Assembly (NCBI GenBank): GCA_946902875.1
Contig: OX336338.1
Coordinates: 11,895,971-11,959,970, forward strand
DNA: 64,000 bases
Direction: 5' to 3'
Source of the DNA: Nematopogon swammerdamellus
Taxonomy: Eukaryota; Arthropoda; Insecta; Lepidoptera; Adelidae
Shown in pieces: positions 45,028-55,045 of this stretch. The notes beneath the pieces are model-generated. The model was not told where the DNA came from. It saw nothing but the letters and a program-made list of their open reading frames with translations, and did no database searches. Within the stretch, counting starts at the first letter, position 1; every line of letters begins with the position of its first letter. Made by a program: the position numbers and the translations under genes.

Positions 45028-45300
45028 GTGTTGCGGTCTGCCGGTGAGTATACCAAATATCACGTACGAGTAGCTGGTGGAAAGTTGTACATTGGGCAAA
45101 CGAAGAGGAGCAGCGTAGAGACACGGGTCTCGGAGCACATACGAGCGTCGAGACAACTGGACTCCAACAAGTCGGCAGTGTGCGATCACATGGACTCCGC
45201 TGGATTATATCTGATAAAAATTCTTGCGACTGAAACACGACACGTCCCACGTCTCGTCCGAAATCAAGAAGCACGACAAATTCAACAGGGAGATGACTCA
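45028..45300 (+). pseudogene. Penelope-like element GIY-YIG endonuclease remnant
   Basis: The frame reads GEYTKYHV... GGKLYIGQTKRSSVETRVSE, then HIRASRQLDSNKSAVCDHMD. This is the C-terminal GIY-YIG nuclease domain found on Penelope-like retroelements: YIGQTKR and the RVxEH step are clearly kept, while the first motif is GEY instead of GIY. After about 45250 the matching text continues in the +1 frame as SSEIKKHDKFNRE, equivalent to the usual 'EIxKHxxFNRE' end. One frameshift is therefore present. The upstream reverse transcriptase is absent. Confidence 0.75.
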
Positions 45301-45304
45301 TTTT

Positions 45305-45625
45305 TTGTATTTTTTATGGAAACTGACACGTTTGCCTACATCACCTACAACATCCGTGATGTCAGCCCATAACACCGGGTGAACTTGGTGCCACGCCAGT
45401 GCTTCCCTTCGGTGGTGCCGGCTACACTGAACTGGACGGAAAACACAAACTATTTACATAGCCTTTTCGACCGACCTTTCATTCAGTGCGGTGGTAGCAA
45501 CACGGGCGGGTTAAACCCTACTACCTAGGAGTCATATCCCTTAGTCACCTTTTACGACATACACGGGGAGGGATGCTGTGGGGCTATTCTTTTAAAGTAC
45601 CGGCCCCACACGGTACAAAAACTCC
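45305..45625 (+). repeat. Dispersed repeat, partner of the 20.7-kb and 23.1-kb copies
   Basis: 'atggaaactgacacgtttgc', 'gatgtcagcccataacaccg', 'ttttcgaccgacctttcatt' and 'gcgggttaaaccctactacc' follow in order. It abuts the Penelope remnant directly. Confidence 0.75.
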
Positions 45626-46165
45626 TACAAGTTGTCGGCGATGTGGAATCCAGTCCCAGAGCCGCTCAAGAGAAGAAGACACGGCGGACACGACCGACAG
45701 CAAGTGGATACAGTCAGCGCCTTATGCCTCTCCGTCGAGACCAGGAACGCATCGGTGGAACCTTCGTCTGACGAGACTTTCGTCATCCGCGCCGGACGGA
45801 GAACTAACAGTCCTCTGCGCCGGCAAAGTGCTCATGAGGATGGGCCCTAAGTTTGGCCCGAAACTTCGGGCCATATAGCTCGGAGAAGACCGTGAGGAAT
45901 GCCGTTAAATTTTTAATAATGTTGCACGCTGTTCTCGATGGTTGCACGTATCTACCTATGTCTTCCTCATCCATCCACCCTCCGGCTACTTTTTTTAGGT
46001 AATCTATTCACCTTTCACTAAGGGGTGCATTATCCGCCCCGTTATTATTTGCTTGTACGTGGCCTCCATTCGATCACCGGTCTACCCCAGACGCGTCGGA
46101 TGTGCCCAGCCCACTGACACGTTAGCCTGCAAATTTTATTAAATGGCAATGATGACTTTTTCAAT
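45626..46165. other. Unassigned; two overlapping frames of moderate GC
   Basis: Plus-strand frames at 45573-45878 and 45632-45850 overlap in different phases. The sequence is less AT-rich than its surroundings and may be retroelement-derived, but I see no motif that fixes a product. Confidence 0.3.
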
Positions 46166-46169
46166 TTAT

Positions 46170-46640
46170 TTTTTATGTATTTACTTAATGTAAAACGGAT
46201 GGGCCGATTTAGATGCGGTTTTATTTTTATTAGAAGTTCTTCGCTATGAAGGTCAGGTCAGCCGATTCAAAGATCATCGACTAATTGGTGAAGGGATCTC
46301 TGCTGTAAAATTGAAATTTATTACACTTTCACTTGTCGCTTTTAAGTAAATAAACGGACGTTATTACAAAACGATTTTACTGTACTTGTAACCTAGCCTA
46401 ACCTAACTAAACAAAACGATTATAAGTTGAAATTACGTCTCTCAAAAAGCTTGAAATTAAAGTTAAACTACAAATTAAAAAAAACCCGATACATCAACAA
46501 CGCTTATTAAAAAGTAAAAAATAATTTCCGCTTAGTAAATTAAAGGCGTCGGGGGACCACTAAGTAAACAAAAATAAAAACTCAATCCCCGACGCCTTTT
46601 CAATTGAACGGGTTATTGATGTGTGGGGGTTTTTTTTTTG
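46170..46640 (+). repeat. Dispersed repeat with terminal hairpin (copy 2)
   Basis: Contains 'aaaacggatgggccgattta' and 'gatgcggttttatttttatt', then the inverted pair 'ttaaaggcgtcgggg'/'ccccgacgccttttcaa' with outer 'aacccgatacatcaa'/'gggttattgatgtg'. Same layout as 18145 and 57440. Confidence 0.75.
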
Positions 46641-46799
46641 TAATTAAACTTTTATTTATTTATTAATTTTGTAATACACACACCACTCCCTCGCTGTAAC
46701 CTTGTTGACCAGAAAACGGCAAGGCAACTTGCCTGTAGTCGGATGCACGAGGATTTATCGACAACTCTAATATACATAGATAAATATGTACATATATAC

Positions 46800-46955
46800 A
46801 TAGCGTTACGCCTGTTTCCCATTGAGGTAGGCAGAGACAACGGATCTCTACGTGCCACGATCCTGACACAACTCTGCCGCCTCTTCCATTCACTTAGTGT
46901 TCTTCATACACATCGATCATACATGCTCGTCGGTTACGGGTACTACACACTTAAC
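46800..46955 (+). repeat. 'gcgttacgcctgtttccc' dispersed repeat (copy 2)
   Basis: 'gcgttacgcctgtttcccat', 'acgtgccacgatcctgacac', 'tcatacatgctcgtcggtta'. Homologous to 19205-19445. Confidence 0.8.
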
Positions 46956-48056
46956 ACTTTTTGATTGATTCATTGATTGTTGATTGTTTGATTGTTTATT
47001 CAGTATTGGCAGTAAAACTGCACTCGAACCAGCAATTTGTTCTACCCGGTTCGATTACACCCACCAAGAAGAACCGGCAAAAAACTTGGCAGGGTATTTA
47101 TTTTCATCGACATTATTAGAAGTACCCACGTAATAACATCGCCTACACTACAGACAGCCTATCGAAAACATAGCTTGAGAGCAAGATTAACAATTTTACT
47201 GAGAGTTCAAACTACAATGAAATGATATGAAATTTATTTTGAAATGAAATTTACCTTGCAATGCACTTACACTTCAGGACTTACACGCAGTCAGGTAAAA
47301 GTATATCGGTACCTATAGTCATCAAGTTTCATATTGCATATTGCCAATTGGGGCAGGTCAGTCTGCACAAGCGGCACCCGCAGCACCCCGCAGTTAGCAT
47401 GACAACTGGAGTTCACAGATAGACTAGCTATAGTAACGTGTTATGGTATAGTGTTATATACGTGTGGTTGTGTTCATCCCCCGCCTCCGCCACCCCCGTG
47501 CCGCCGCCGCCGCCGCCGCGCCGCCGCCCGTGCCGTGACCGCGCCGGGCTCGCATGCCGACATGACAGTCTTTGCGTAAATTAACTGCTCGAGGCGCAAA
47601 CCATACTTGGCTAACTATAGGATAGGCACGTTCATGCGAGACGGGTACCGACCGATACAGATTATGTTTTCTGCTATAAAACTGTGCAAAAAAAACAGAC
47701 ATCAATCTGTAAAATTTGGCAGAATTTAGGCGTATTGAAAATACGTCGCATACACTCTGGCATTTCATATACCGATGATTTCTTCGTCCTTTTATGCATT
47801 GCTGCCACTTTATCTTTATATATAATCCGTGCCTAACGATGCTGGAGGCAAATTTGATTATTGCCTGTATCTTTCTGTTTGTTTCTGTTTTTTCTTGCCT
47901 AATAAATATAAAAATTTAAAAAAGATGATAATATTATGTTTCTTCGGTTGAATTTGTATACCATTTTTATTATAAACAGTTGTGGATACGTATATACCTA
48001 ACTTTTCTGTGGTGCACAAATTCACTTAAGTATTGCATTTGTAACTAAATAAATAC
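46956..48056. other. No supported gene; GC-rich trinucleotide patch
   Basis: A 'gccgcc' run at about 47490-47530 creates a minus frame with seven Ala (47768-47454), with no support as a gene. The remainder is AT-rich. Confidence 0.35.
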
Positions 48057-48057
48057 A

Positions 48058-48247
48058 CACCTATTACTAGTCTGTTTCTGGTTTGCAATTACCTCGGCCC
48101 GCGCTTCCGCACTTCCCGCCTCACGCTACACCCGCTGACGCCTAACCTTGGAGGAAATGCTAGGCGTCAGCGGGTGTAGAGTGAGGCGCGAAGTGCGAAA
48201 GCGCGGGCCGAGGTAAGTGCAAACCAGAAAAAGAGAGGTAATAGGTA
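48058..48247. repeat. Near-perfect hairpin, about 87-nt arms
   Basis: Arms 48058-48144 and 48161-48247 are inverse copies with few mismatches, separated by 16 nt. Inner blocks include 'acacccgctgacgccta', 'cctcggcccgcgctt' and 'tttctggttt'. The GC-rich inner stem would be very stable as DNA cruciform or as RNA. No coding frame. Probably a foldback MITE. Confidence 0.9.
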
Positions 48248-50049
48248 CTTATAACAATAACAATTAATATAAATTGACAGCATTTCTGTTCCTTGACGCA
48301 CAGATAGAGTCTGCAATATGCGAAGGAAATGCGGTATTAGTCTGAACCTGAGGTCTGAACACTTTCACACCTCAACCGGGCTTTTTTTGCGCGGCTTCCG
48401 CGCGAGGGCCACTTTGTCCCCTTCGCGCCGCCCCATCCGCTCCATGCCGCGCCGGTTGCAGTGACCACTGACCGACTGGCTATATTAGCGTGCGGCATCG
48501 AAGCCGCCACTGCTGCTGGCGCGTTCTGCAGTCGCTCAACTACTGCAGCAGCTGCCTATGTGGTGTAAAAAACTGCGAATGAGTCACTGATCTCTGAGGT
48601 CGAAGCGTCTCCTAGCTCGACGCCTTCTCTGGCGACTGCTGGGGCGATGGTGCTGGAAAAAACATGTCCTGGTCATCGGTAGGGCGGCGAGGTGGCTCCG
48701 GACCTGCCAAGTTAAACGGATTAGTTAATATCGACAGGGGGCGCCGCGGCCGTGTCGATTTTCACCTCTTCTAGTATTTTATTTTAATGTTTCGGACGCA
48801 TAAACAGCGGACTTACAGATATTCGCGTAGTGAACGTGTGACCAGACCACACGTTTACTACGTTATGGCTGATATAGGTGGGCTAATTAATAGTATCTAA
48901 CTATCTAACCAAGTAATTGTGGCCACACACTCTCTACATCGCACTAATATTGCCGTTGTTTATAGATAGGTGTGTCTATCTGTATGTCGGACCGATACAT
49001 GATTGTAACGGGACACGTACTATTTTCTCATCCAGGTTTGGACTGATCTGATCTATTGCAGATCACATGCTTTTCTCTAAGAATGTTTACCACCATTTTT
49101 ACCAGATTTTTGAGAATTGTATGTTAAATGATCCCACGTAATTTATATATGGTACTTACTCAAATTTAATAAAATGAATTAAACGTACGGACAACTTATA
49201 AATAAAAGATTTCCTCTATAGGGGCCAAACACATTGTCCCTAGGACGGATGCAGTTAAATTAATCGTTTTCATATTTCACTATTTTTACGGTTCCGTACC
49301 CATACGGAAGCCTACGTCGTCTGTCTGTCTGTTTGTCTGTTATAATTTGTGTCTCGCACCTAATGAATGACCTAGATCCTATATTATATATCTCTATGCC
49401 TTGGATGATGAAAAATTGTACATGCTTGATTTGGGTCCACTAGTCAAACAGCTACTGTATGAATAGTAGAAGGTTCATGAGTTCACTTTGCCGGTACCTC
49501 CACCTTCTCCAGGCTCTCGCCGCACACCCCGCCTGCCCAGTTTAGCACCGAATAGCAACTCTGCGAAGTGCACGCACACGACACGCCCGAATGTTTTTCG
49601 CCGTCAGTTCTCCGTACTACGATTTTTTTTACCGTTTAGTTTATATTTAGTTTATGATAAAAACATCTTTACCTTTTATTAAAGAACCTTATACTACGAG
49701 TAATAAAATAAAATAAGTAAGTAAAGTTAGAGACCTGATCCGATCTCGCAAAGATAAGAGGCGTAGTTATGTAGAGCCGATGTATTGTCTTAAAACAATG
49801 TAAACAGGTAGATCAAGACCAGAAACATCGAAGGATTCCAAGCAATAATTAATATGTAGGCATGTATTTAGGGAGCAGTTTATGTGTAGAATGCGCTCCT
49901 GCAGTTAGGTATATTATTGTTTTGCTTGAAGTGAATAGGATTTTTTCTCATTTTTCTGACAACCTAAAAAAAGTTTTTTTTATATTTATACCTCACACAT
50001 CTAAGTAAGTACAATACTAATCAAAATAATGTGACTTCGCAATTACTTT
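48248..50049. other. No gene seen; GC-rich block 48375-48770
   Basis: The block 48375-48770 is GC-rich without a long frame and I cannot assign it. A truncated 'ggttccgtacccatacggaa' repeat start with a 'gtctgtctgtctgtttg' run is at 49288-49345. The remainder is AT-rich. Confidence 0.4.
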
Positions 50050-50083
50050 TTGTAATGTTAAAAGTACCCTTTTAACATTACAA
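50050..50083. repeat. Perfect 15-bp hairpin
   Basis: Arms 50050-50064 ('ttgtaatgttaaaag') and 50069-50083, loop 'tacc'. Confidence 0.7.
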
Positions 50084-50501
50084 ATGCTTGTTTGCAATTG
50101 CTTGTTTTTGGTATACTGAGGTCACGGCGGCAAACTTGTAGGAGACAGTTAATAATAATGCACTTACACTAAGTACTAAAAGCTCAAAATACGAAGGCGA
50201 AGGTCGATCTATTAGCTAACATTGCATGTTCTTTGCTGAGAAATAAATAACTGAAACAGGAACATTTCATGGAAGCTCGCTGTTGGGAATTATTGAAGTC
50301 CCACAAATACTCAAGTACCTATTTTATAAGACATTCAAATCTTTAACTTATGGCTCGAATTTTCGTTGCATTTTGATGGTTTTATTAAAAAGCGAAAGAA
50401 AGCCAGGTGACCAATAAAAAATTGCGTGCATCTAATGATATCGCATGCAACTAAAATGTGTTGCCAGGGGGCAGCCCATTCCTCTCTCTTGCTCTGAACT
50501 T

Positions 50502-50774
50502 CTATAGATAGGTCTTCCAATAGTAGGTAACGATACGCTAAGGGGTGTATGTATATCATAAACTGATCACGTTCCAATACCAATTTTTTTTACGATAGAA
50601 ACAACCTACTCACTCCTTAAATTTAATACGTGAAGTGCGTGTATTTTACCTTAATAAGTGCGTTTTTTATATCTTAAAAAAAAATGGTAAGTATAGGAAC
50701 GTGATCAGTAGGTATCTGATACACATACACCCCTTAGTGTATCGTTACCTACTATTGAAAGACGCTATATATTA
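50502..50774. mobile_element. Short inverted-repeat element, arms about 70 nt
   Basis: Arms near 50502-50575 and 50696-50774 share 'tagtaggtaacgatac', 'aaggggtgtatgt' and 'ctgatcacgttcc' as inverse copies. A 120-bp spacer lies between. The open minus frame 50583-50335 begins within it and is not supported as a gene. Confidence 0.7.
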
Positions 50775-51070
50775 CGATAGCCCGTAAACATGGTGATTCA
50801 AAATTGTCCAAAATGTTCAACAGACGCTGAAGAGTTTGTTTTAGTGCTCTGCCTGTCGGTCGTCATAACACAGAAAAAGAGGTTCTGTTTCCACCTCTTT
50901 GACGTACGGAAACCTAAAATTAAGTTAAATTAACTACAAAACTGCTGTAACGCTTTCACCCCACTGATATAGTTTTGAATCATCATAAATGAGGGCGTCA
51001 TACGAGATTCCGTTCGCTCCAAGATTAGGAGAGGCTGCACCAAATTGATTGGCCTTCCCGAAGTACCTAC

Positions 51071-51278
51071 CTCGAGACGCAGCAGTGCGGTCGGTGCGAG
51101 ACCACGCACGCAACATCGCGTTATGTGCGAATAATTGACTTGAGGTGATCGAGAGTCGTCCACAGCCAAGTTCAATGTCATCTCCGCCCCCCCCCCCCCT
51201 CCCCCCCCCCCCCCCGCCTCTCCCCCGCGGCGGAGGAGTTCCGACCGCTCGTTCAAGTTGAAAGGAAAAGCTAAAGAT
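51071..51278 (-). CDS. Candidate internal exon C with Gly run, minus strand
   Basis: On the minus strand, acceptor gaatgcag ends at 51279 and donor ctcgag|gtaggt begins at 51070. The 208-nt exon takes two bases from exon B, then reads SLAFPFNLNERSELLRRGGE. A glycine run encoded by the poly(G) tract at 51183-51223 follows, then MTLNLAVDDSRSPQVNYSHI and CCVRGLAPTALLRLE. It ends in phase 0. A second frame across the same region is also open, so the choice rests on phase agreement with exon B. Homopolymer length is unreliable and could shift the frame. No family recognised. Confidence 0.4.
51180..51225. repeat. Interrupted poly(C)/poly(G) tract
   Basis: Two C-runs of more than a dozen bases, separated by a single T and bordered by 'cgcc' and 'cgcctctccccc'. 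Unusual in an AT-rich genome and prone to length errors. Confidence 0.9.
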
Positions 51279-51619
51279 CTGCATTCAAAATGCATTCAAG
51301 CATATGATGAGACGGCAGTGTCACAAATATTATGTACATACCTATACATACGTGCATACATACAAAAGTACTAAGGTAATCGATCTAATCAATCTCTAGG
51401 TATGATTATAAAATGCGATGTCTCTCTGTCTGGCGGGTAAGTCAGCCCATACATTATTTCACGTACCTAAAAATCTGAATACTTACTATAATATAAACAT
51501 ATAAGTATTGTAGTATCAAGTTATGCCTGTATTAAAGTTATTTTTGACGTATTTACGTTCACAACGTTATTTTATTTATATATAGCTGAGCCCGCGGCTC
51601 CGCTCGCGTGAAATTCGTA

Positions 51620-51940
51620 TTCCAAAGAAGAATGTAAGTAACTTAGGGCGAGGCCGAAGGCCGAGCTGCGTTCAGGTAATCGATAAACCTTCTTAAAGAA
51701 AGTAACTAACTAAGGGCGAGGGCGAAGGCCGAGCTGCTTTCAGGTAAACGATAAACCTTTCTCAAATAAAGGAAGTAAGTAAGGGCGAGGCCGAAGGCCG
51801 AGCTGCGTTCAGGAAGACGACAAACCTTCTGGAAGAAAGGAAGGAACTAAGTGCGAGGCCGAAGGCCGAGCTGCGTTCAGGTAAACCAAAAACCCTCTTC
51901 CGCCTTCGGGCCTCGCCCTTAAAGACTTCCTTTCTTCGAT
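51620..51940. repeat. Array units, left block
   Basis: Five or so 60-70 bp units with 'gcgaggccgaaggccgagct' and 'gcgttcaggtaa'. The last is fused to an inverted half unit near 51897. Confidence 0.85.
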
Positions 51941-52039
51941 AGAATATAATATCGTTTACTCAATCTATTTATTTCATATAAATAAAAAAGTAATATTAAT
52001 AACTAAAGAATTAAACCTACCTAACAAACATTAAAATAA

Positions 52040-52447
52040 CTATCAAAACGGGCATTTTCAAATGTTCTTAGAGCACTTGCGGCATTACCCCGCTGGATGG
52101 CAAGGCTTACCCTTTGAATGAAGTACATAAGCCCTTGATGACGGGACACCAGTTGCGTCAACCAGCTCAAGCCTCTTTTGGCTTCACTGCTCCACGGACC
52201 GAGGGTTTCAACCGCAAACGCAACAAATTCGAAATCTTGAATTATATTTCTATATTTGCTGCGTTGGAGGCTCTACGCCCCAGCATCGGCCGCGCCAGCC
52301 GCTCTTGAAGATGTCCTAACGTGGCTTGGAGCCAATGTGAGAACAAAAGTGGCGTCCCACATCAAAGAACTACCCTTAGTCCATAGCACTAAGGTCTCTA
52401 GCATCGGGCCTCTCGCCATCCAGCCGGGAATAACCGCGAGGTTCTAG
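52040..52447 (-). pseudogene. Retroelement C-terminal fragment inside the Helitron-like element
   Basis: On the minus strand frames read LVLWTKGSSLMWDATFVLTL, APSHVRTSSRAAGAADAGA, a stop, then YRNIIQDFEFVAFAVETLGP and SLAIQRGNAASALRTFENA. This is the longer version of the tail seen at 6700-6921. At least one stop and one frameshift (near 52390) are present. The 'WDAT' step followed by a basic, aromatic tail could be a nuclease-like C-terminal domain; that is a guess. It lies exactly where the flanking arrays change orientation. Confidence 0.6.
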
Positions 52448-52529
52448 GATGCACGGTATATTTGCCGTTAGAAGCGTGGACTTTATAATAAAATTTAAAT
52501 TAAATTAACTCAATCTTAATATTAATTAA

Positions 52530-53075
52530 CTTTATTCGAGATGGTTTAGCTTCTTCCTGAACGCAGCTCGGCCTTCGGCCTCGCCCTTAGTTACATGCTT
52601 TCTTCGAGATGGTTTATCATATGTCAGAACGTAGCTCGGCCTTCGGCCTCGCCTTAGTTGCTTACTTTCTTCAAGATGGTTTAGCTTCTTCCTGAACGCA
52701 GCTCGGCCTTCGGCCTCGCCCTTAGTTACTTGCTTTCTTCGAGATGGTTTTTCAATTATCCGAACGTAGCTCGGCCTTCGGCCTCGCCTTAGTTACTTAC
52801 TTTCTTCAAGATGGTTTAGCTTCTTCCTGAACGCAGCTCGGCCTGCGGCCTCGCCCATAGTTACTTACTTTCTTCGAGAAGGTTTATGGTCTTCCAGAAT
52901 AGAGCTTGGCCTTCGGCCTCGCACTTAGTTACTTATTTTCTTCAAGAATGTTTTTCTTCTTCCTGAAATCAGCTCCGCCTTTCGCCTCGCCCTTAGTTAC
53001 TTTCATCGAGAAAGAATATCGTTTACGTGAGCGCAGATCCGCCTTCGGGCCCGTCTTTAGTTACTTACTTTCTTT
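52530..53075. repeat. Array units, right block (inverted)
   Basis: About eight units with 'agctcggccttcggcctcgc', alternating 'cttagttac' spacing types, opposite in orientation to 51620-51890. Confidence 0.9.
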
Positions 53076-53250
53076 TTTTTAAATACGAATTTCACGCGAG
53101 CGAAGCCGCGGGCAACAGATATATAAATTTTATTGCACCAATGACAGCGACATAACTTCGAATTTCAATTATTATTTTTATTTATCAAACAATTTGTCAC
53201 CGGCCAGCTCACGTCGAGATGACAGTTCTCCGTTGTCAACATGACATTTA

Positions 53251-53970
53251 AAATTGTTTTTACCTTTACTTTGGACTACGTGATTTTAAACGCGCAATAA
53301 TGTTTATAATTGTTAATTTTTTTTTATTTTTGTTATTTTTTTTTACGTATTATGTTAACCCGGCATATAAACTGCCACTATACAAAGTTTCGTCTAATTC
53401 CGTTAAGTGGTTTTTGCGTGATGCGCGTACAGACAAACAAACAAACAAACAAACAAACAAACAAACAAACAAACAAACAAACAAAAATTTTAAAAACTGT
53501 TCTAACATGTTCAGTATCTCATTTTAAGCCACCCTGGTTAGTTTTTTTCCGAATACATTCAATGTACAGACTTTCTTACCTTTACGATTTTATTATATGT
53601 ATAGAATGTATAGATTAAAATTGTTTTTACCTTTACTTTGGACTACGTGATTTTAAACGCGCAATAATGTTTATAATTGTTAATTTTTTTTTATTTTTGT
53701 TAATTTTTTTTACGTATTATGTTAACCTGGCATATAAACTGCCACTATACAAAGTTTCGTCTAATTCCGTTCAGTGGTTTTTGCGTGATGCGCGTACAGA
53801 CAAACAAACAAACAAACAAACAAACAAACAAACAAACAAACAAACAAAAATTTTAAAAACTGTTCTAACATGTTCAGTATCTCATTTTAAGCCACCCTGG
53901 TTAGTTTTTTTCCGAATACATTCAATGTACAGACTTTCTTACCTTTACGATTTTATTATATGTATAGATG
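53251..53970. repeat. 367-bp tandem duplication with acaa microsatellites
   Basis: 'aaattgtttttacctttact' occurs at 53251 and 53618. Each copy carries an 'acaa' run (53432-53484 and 53799-53847) and ends 'tttattatatgtataga'. Copies differ by few bases and in repeat number. Confidence 0.92.
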
Positions 53971-54376
53971 TATAGATACTGGTTTATTTATATGTACAAA
54001 CATAGGAAAATAGAGAAGATATTTTCGGAAAGAATTTAGTCTGTACCTACTAAGTAGATACTTACCTACATTTATATCTGTGGTGGGATTTCTTTCTTTC
54101 TAATTTGTGTGGCGGTTAAAAAAGCTTTTCAAAGTTCAGCGATGTCGAACTTCTTTGTGTGGTTAAAGGATATTAAATTAATATAGGTAGGTACAAAAGC
54201 GAGATCTAATAAAACTATAATTATAATACGGAGGTGGGCTCGAGCGACGAGCGCCACAAAACGAAATCGAACGCGCTCGATCTGAGGAGCTACGACCTCG
54301 CGCGGATGACCTATGAGTAACCGAAATGTTTTTTTGTAATGAAACCAAAAAATCAAACCAGCTTACACATACTCAC
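53971..54376. other. No gene seen
   Basis: AT-rich, apart from a mid-GC stretch at 54235-54305 whose minus frame has no splice or domain support. Confidence 0.35.
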
Positions 54377-54506
54377 ACTTTCGTACTGCCGCGTTGATTT
54401 TTGCGGCCGGAAATAATTCGTAAGTCCGACCTCTGGATCGCATTAGTTGGAATTCCACCGTTGCCGTTGGTACCCACATCGTTAAAATGTATGGTCTCAA
54501 CATTGT
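54377..54506 (-). CDS. Candidate internal exon B, minus strand
   Basis: On the minus strand, acceptor ttggttaacttag ends at 54507 and a good donor (aaagt|gtgagt) starts at 54376. The 130-nt exon completes a split codon from exon A (g|ac, Asp). It reads NVETIHFNDVGTNGNGG, then IPTNAIQRSDLRIISGRKNQ and RGSTK, ending with two bases (GT) that exon C would complete to Val. The intron to exon A is only 211 nt. The text looks like an extracellular or beta-rich domain, but I do not recognise a family. Confidence 0.6.
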
Positions 54507-54717
54507 CTAAGTTAACCAAGTATAAATGCGAAATACCATTCAAAATAAAACAAGAAACCAAAGTATTCCATTATTTTTTAAAGTAAGTAATGAAATTAAT
54601 GAACTATGACCAAATATATGATAACTAGCACCCTAGGAAACATTTTAACAATTATAATAACGTAAATAAAAGAATTGCTCTGGCTAGATGAAAGAGAATC
54701 TGATTGTGCAACCTTAC

Positions 54718-54954
54718 CGTGTACGTACCATATTTGAATTAATTGTCGGTTATTTATAAGAAATCCTATTTGAAATGCATATGACCTATTGTTTCTGATG
54801 TGACTTATAAAATTTTTTGCTTCTTTGTAGTCTGGCACATCGTGAATGAACAACAAATAGACAAGCTTCCCGCTAATACCGGTTCCGTTACCTTGATGGT
54901 GAGACGCTCCCGTCTCCACTGAATGTGGTGTTGGTGTCCTACAGACACTAAACG
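54718..54954 (-). CDS. Candidate internal exon A, minus strand
   Basis: On the minus strand a T-rich tract (cctttttttt...cctag) precedes 54954, and a strong donor (acacg|gtaagg) starts at 54717. The segment reads FSVCRTPTPHSVETGASHHQ, GNGTGISGKLVYLLFIHDVP, then DYKEAKNFISHIRNNRSYAF and QIGFLINNRQLIQIWYVH. It ends in phase 1 and joins exon B. Alternating hydrophobic residues suggest a folded beta-rich domain of about 80 residues. The open frame continues upstream to an ATG at 55045, so an alternative is that this is the first coding exon. No family recognised. Confidence 0.6.
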
Positions 54955-55045
54955 CTAGGTCGTTTGAAAGAGTAAAAAAAAGGATTCTCTGATATCTTCT
55001 TTCCTCGTGCGGTGACGCACCGAGCATTGCGTCGTGTCTTGGCAT

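Larger units (their letters stand above)
51583..53968 (-). mobile_element. Helitron-like element (second large copy) with captured fragment
   Basis: On the minus strand the 5' end 'tctatacatataataaaatc' lies at 53968 next to A. The 3' side ends near 51583 ('gccgcgggctcagctat'), where CTAG is degraded to CTAT. Arrays at 52530-53075 and 51620-51940 face opposite ways, as in 13628-15656. Between them (about 51950-52525) is a retroelement fragment absent from the other copy. The left-end region is tandemly duplicated (53251-53617 and 53618-53970, period 367), each copy with an acaa run. Confidence 0.6.

Noticed and set aside
47454..47768. Minus frame with an Ala run
   Set aside because: Ala run comes from 'gccgcc' repeats; no other coding sign.
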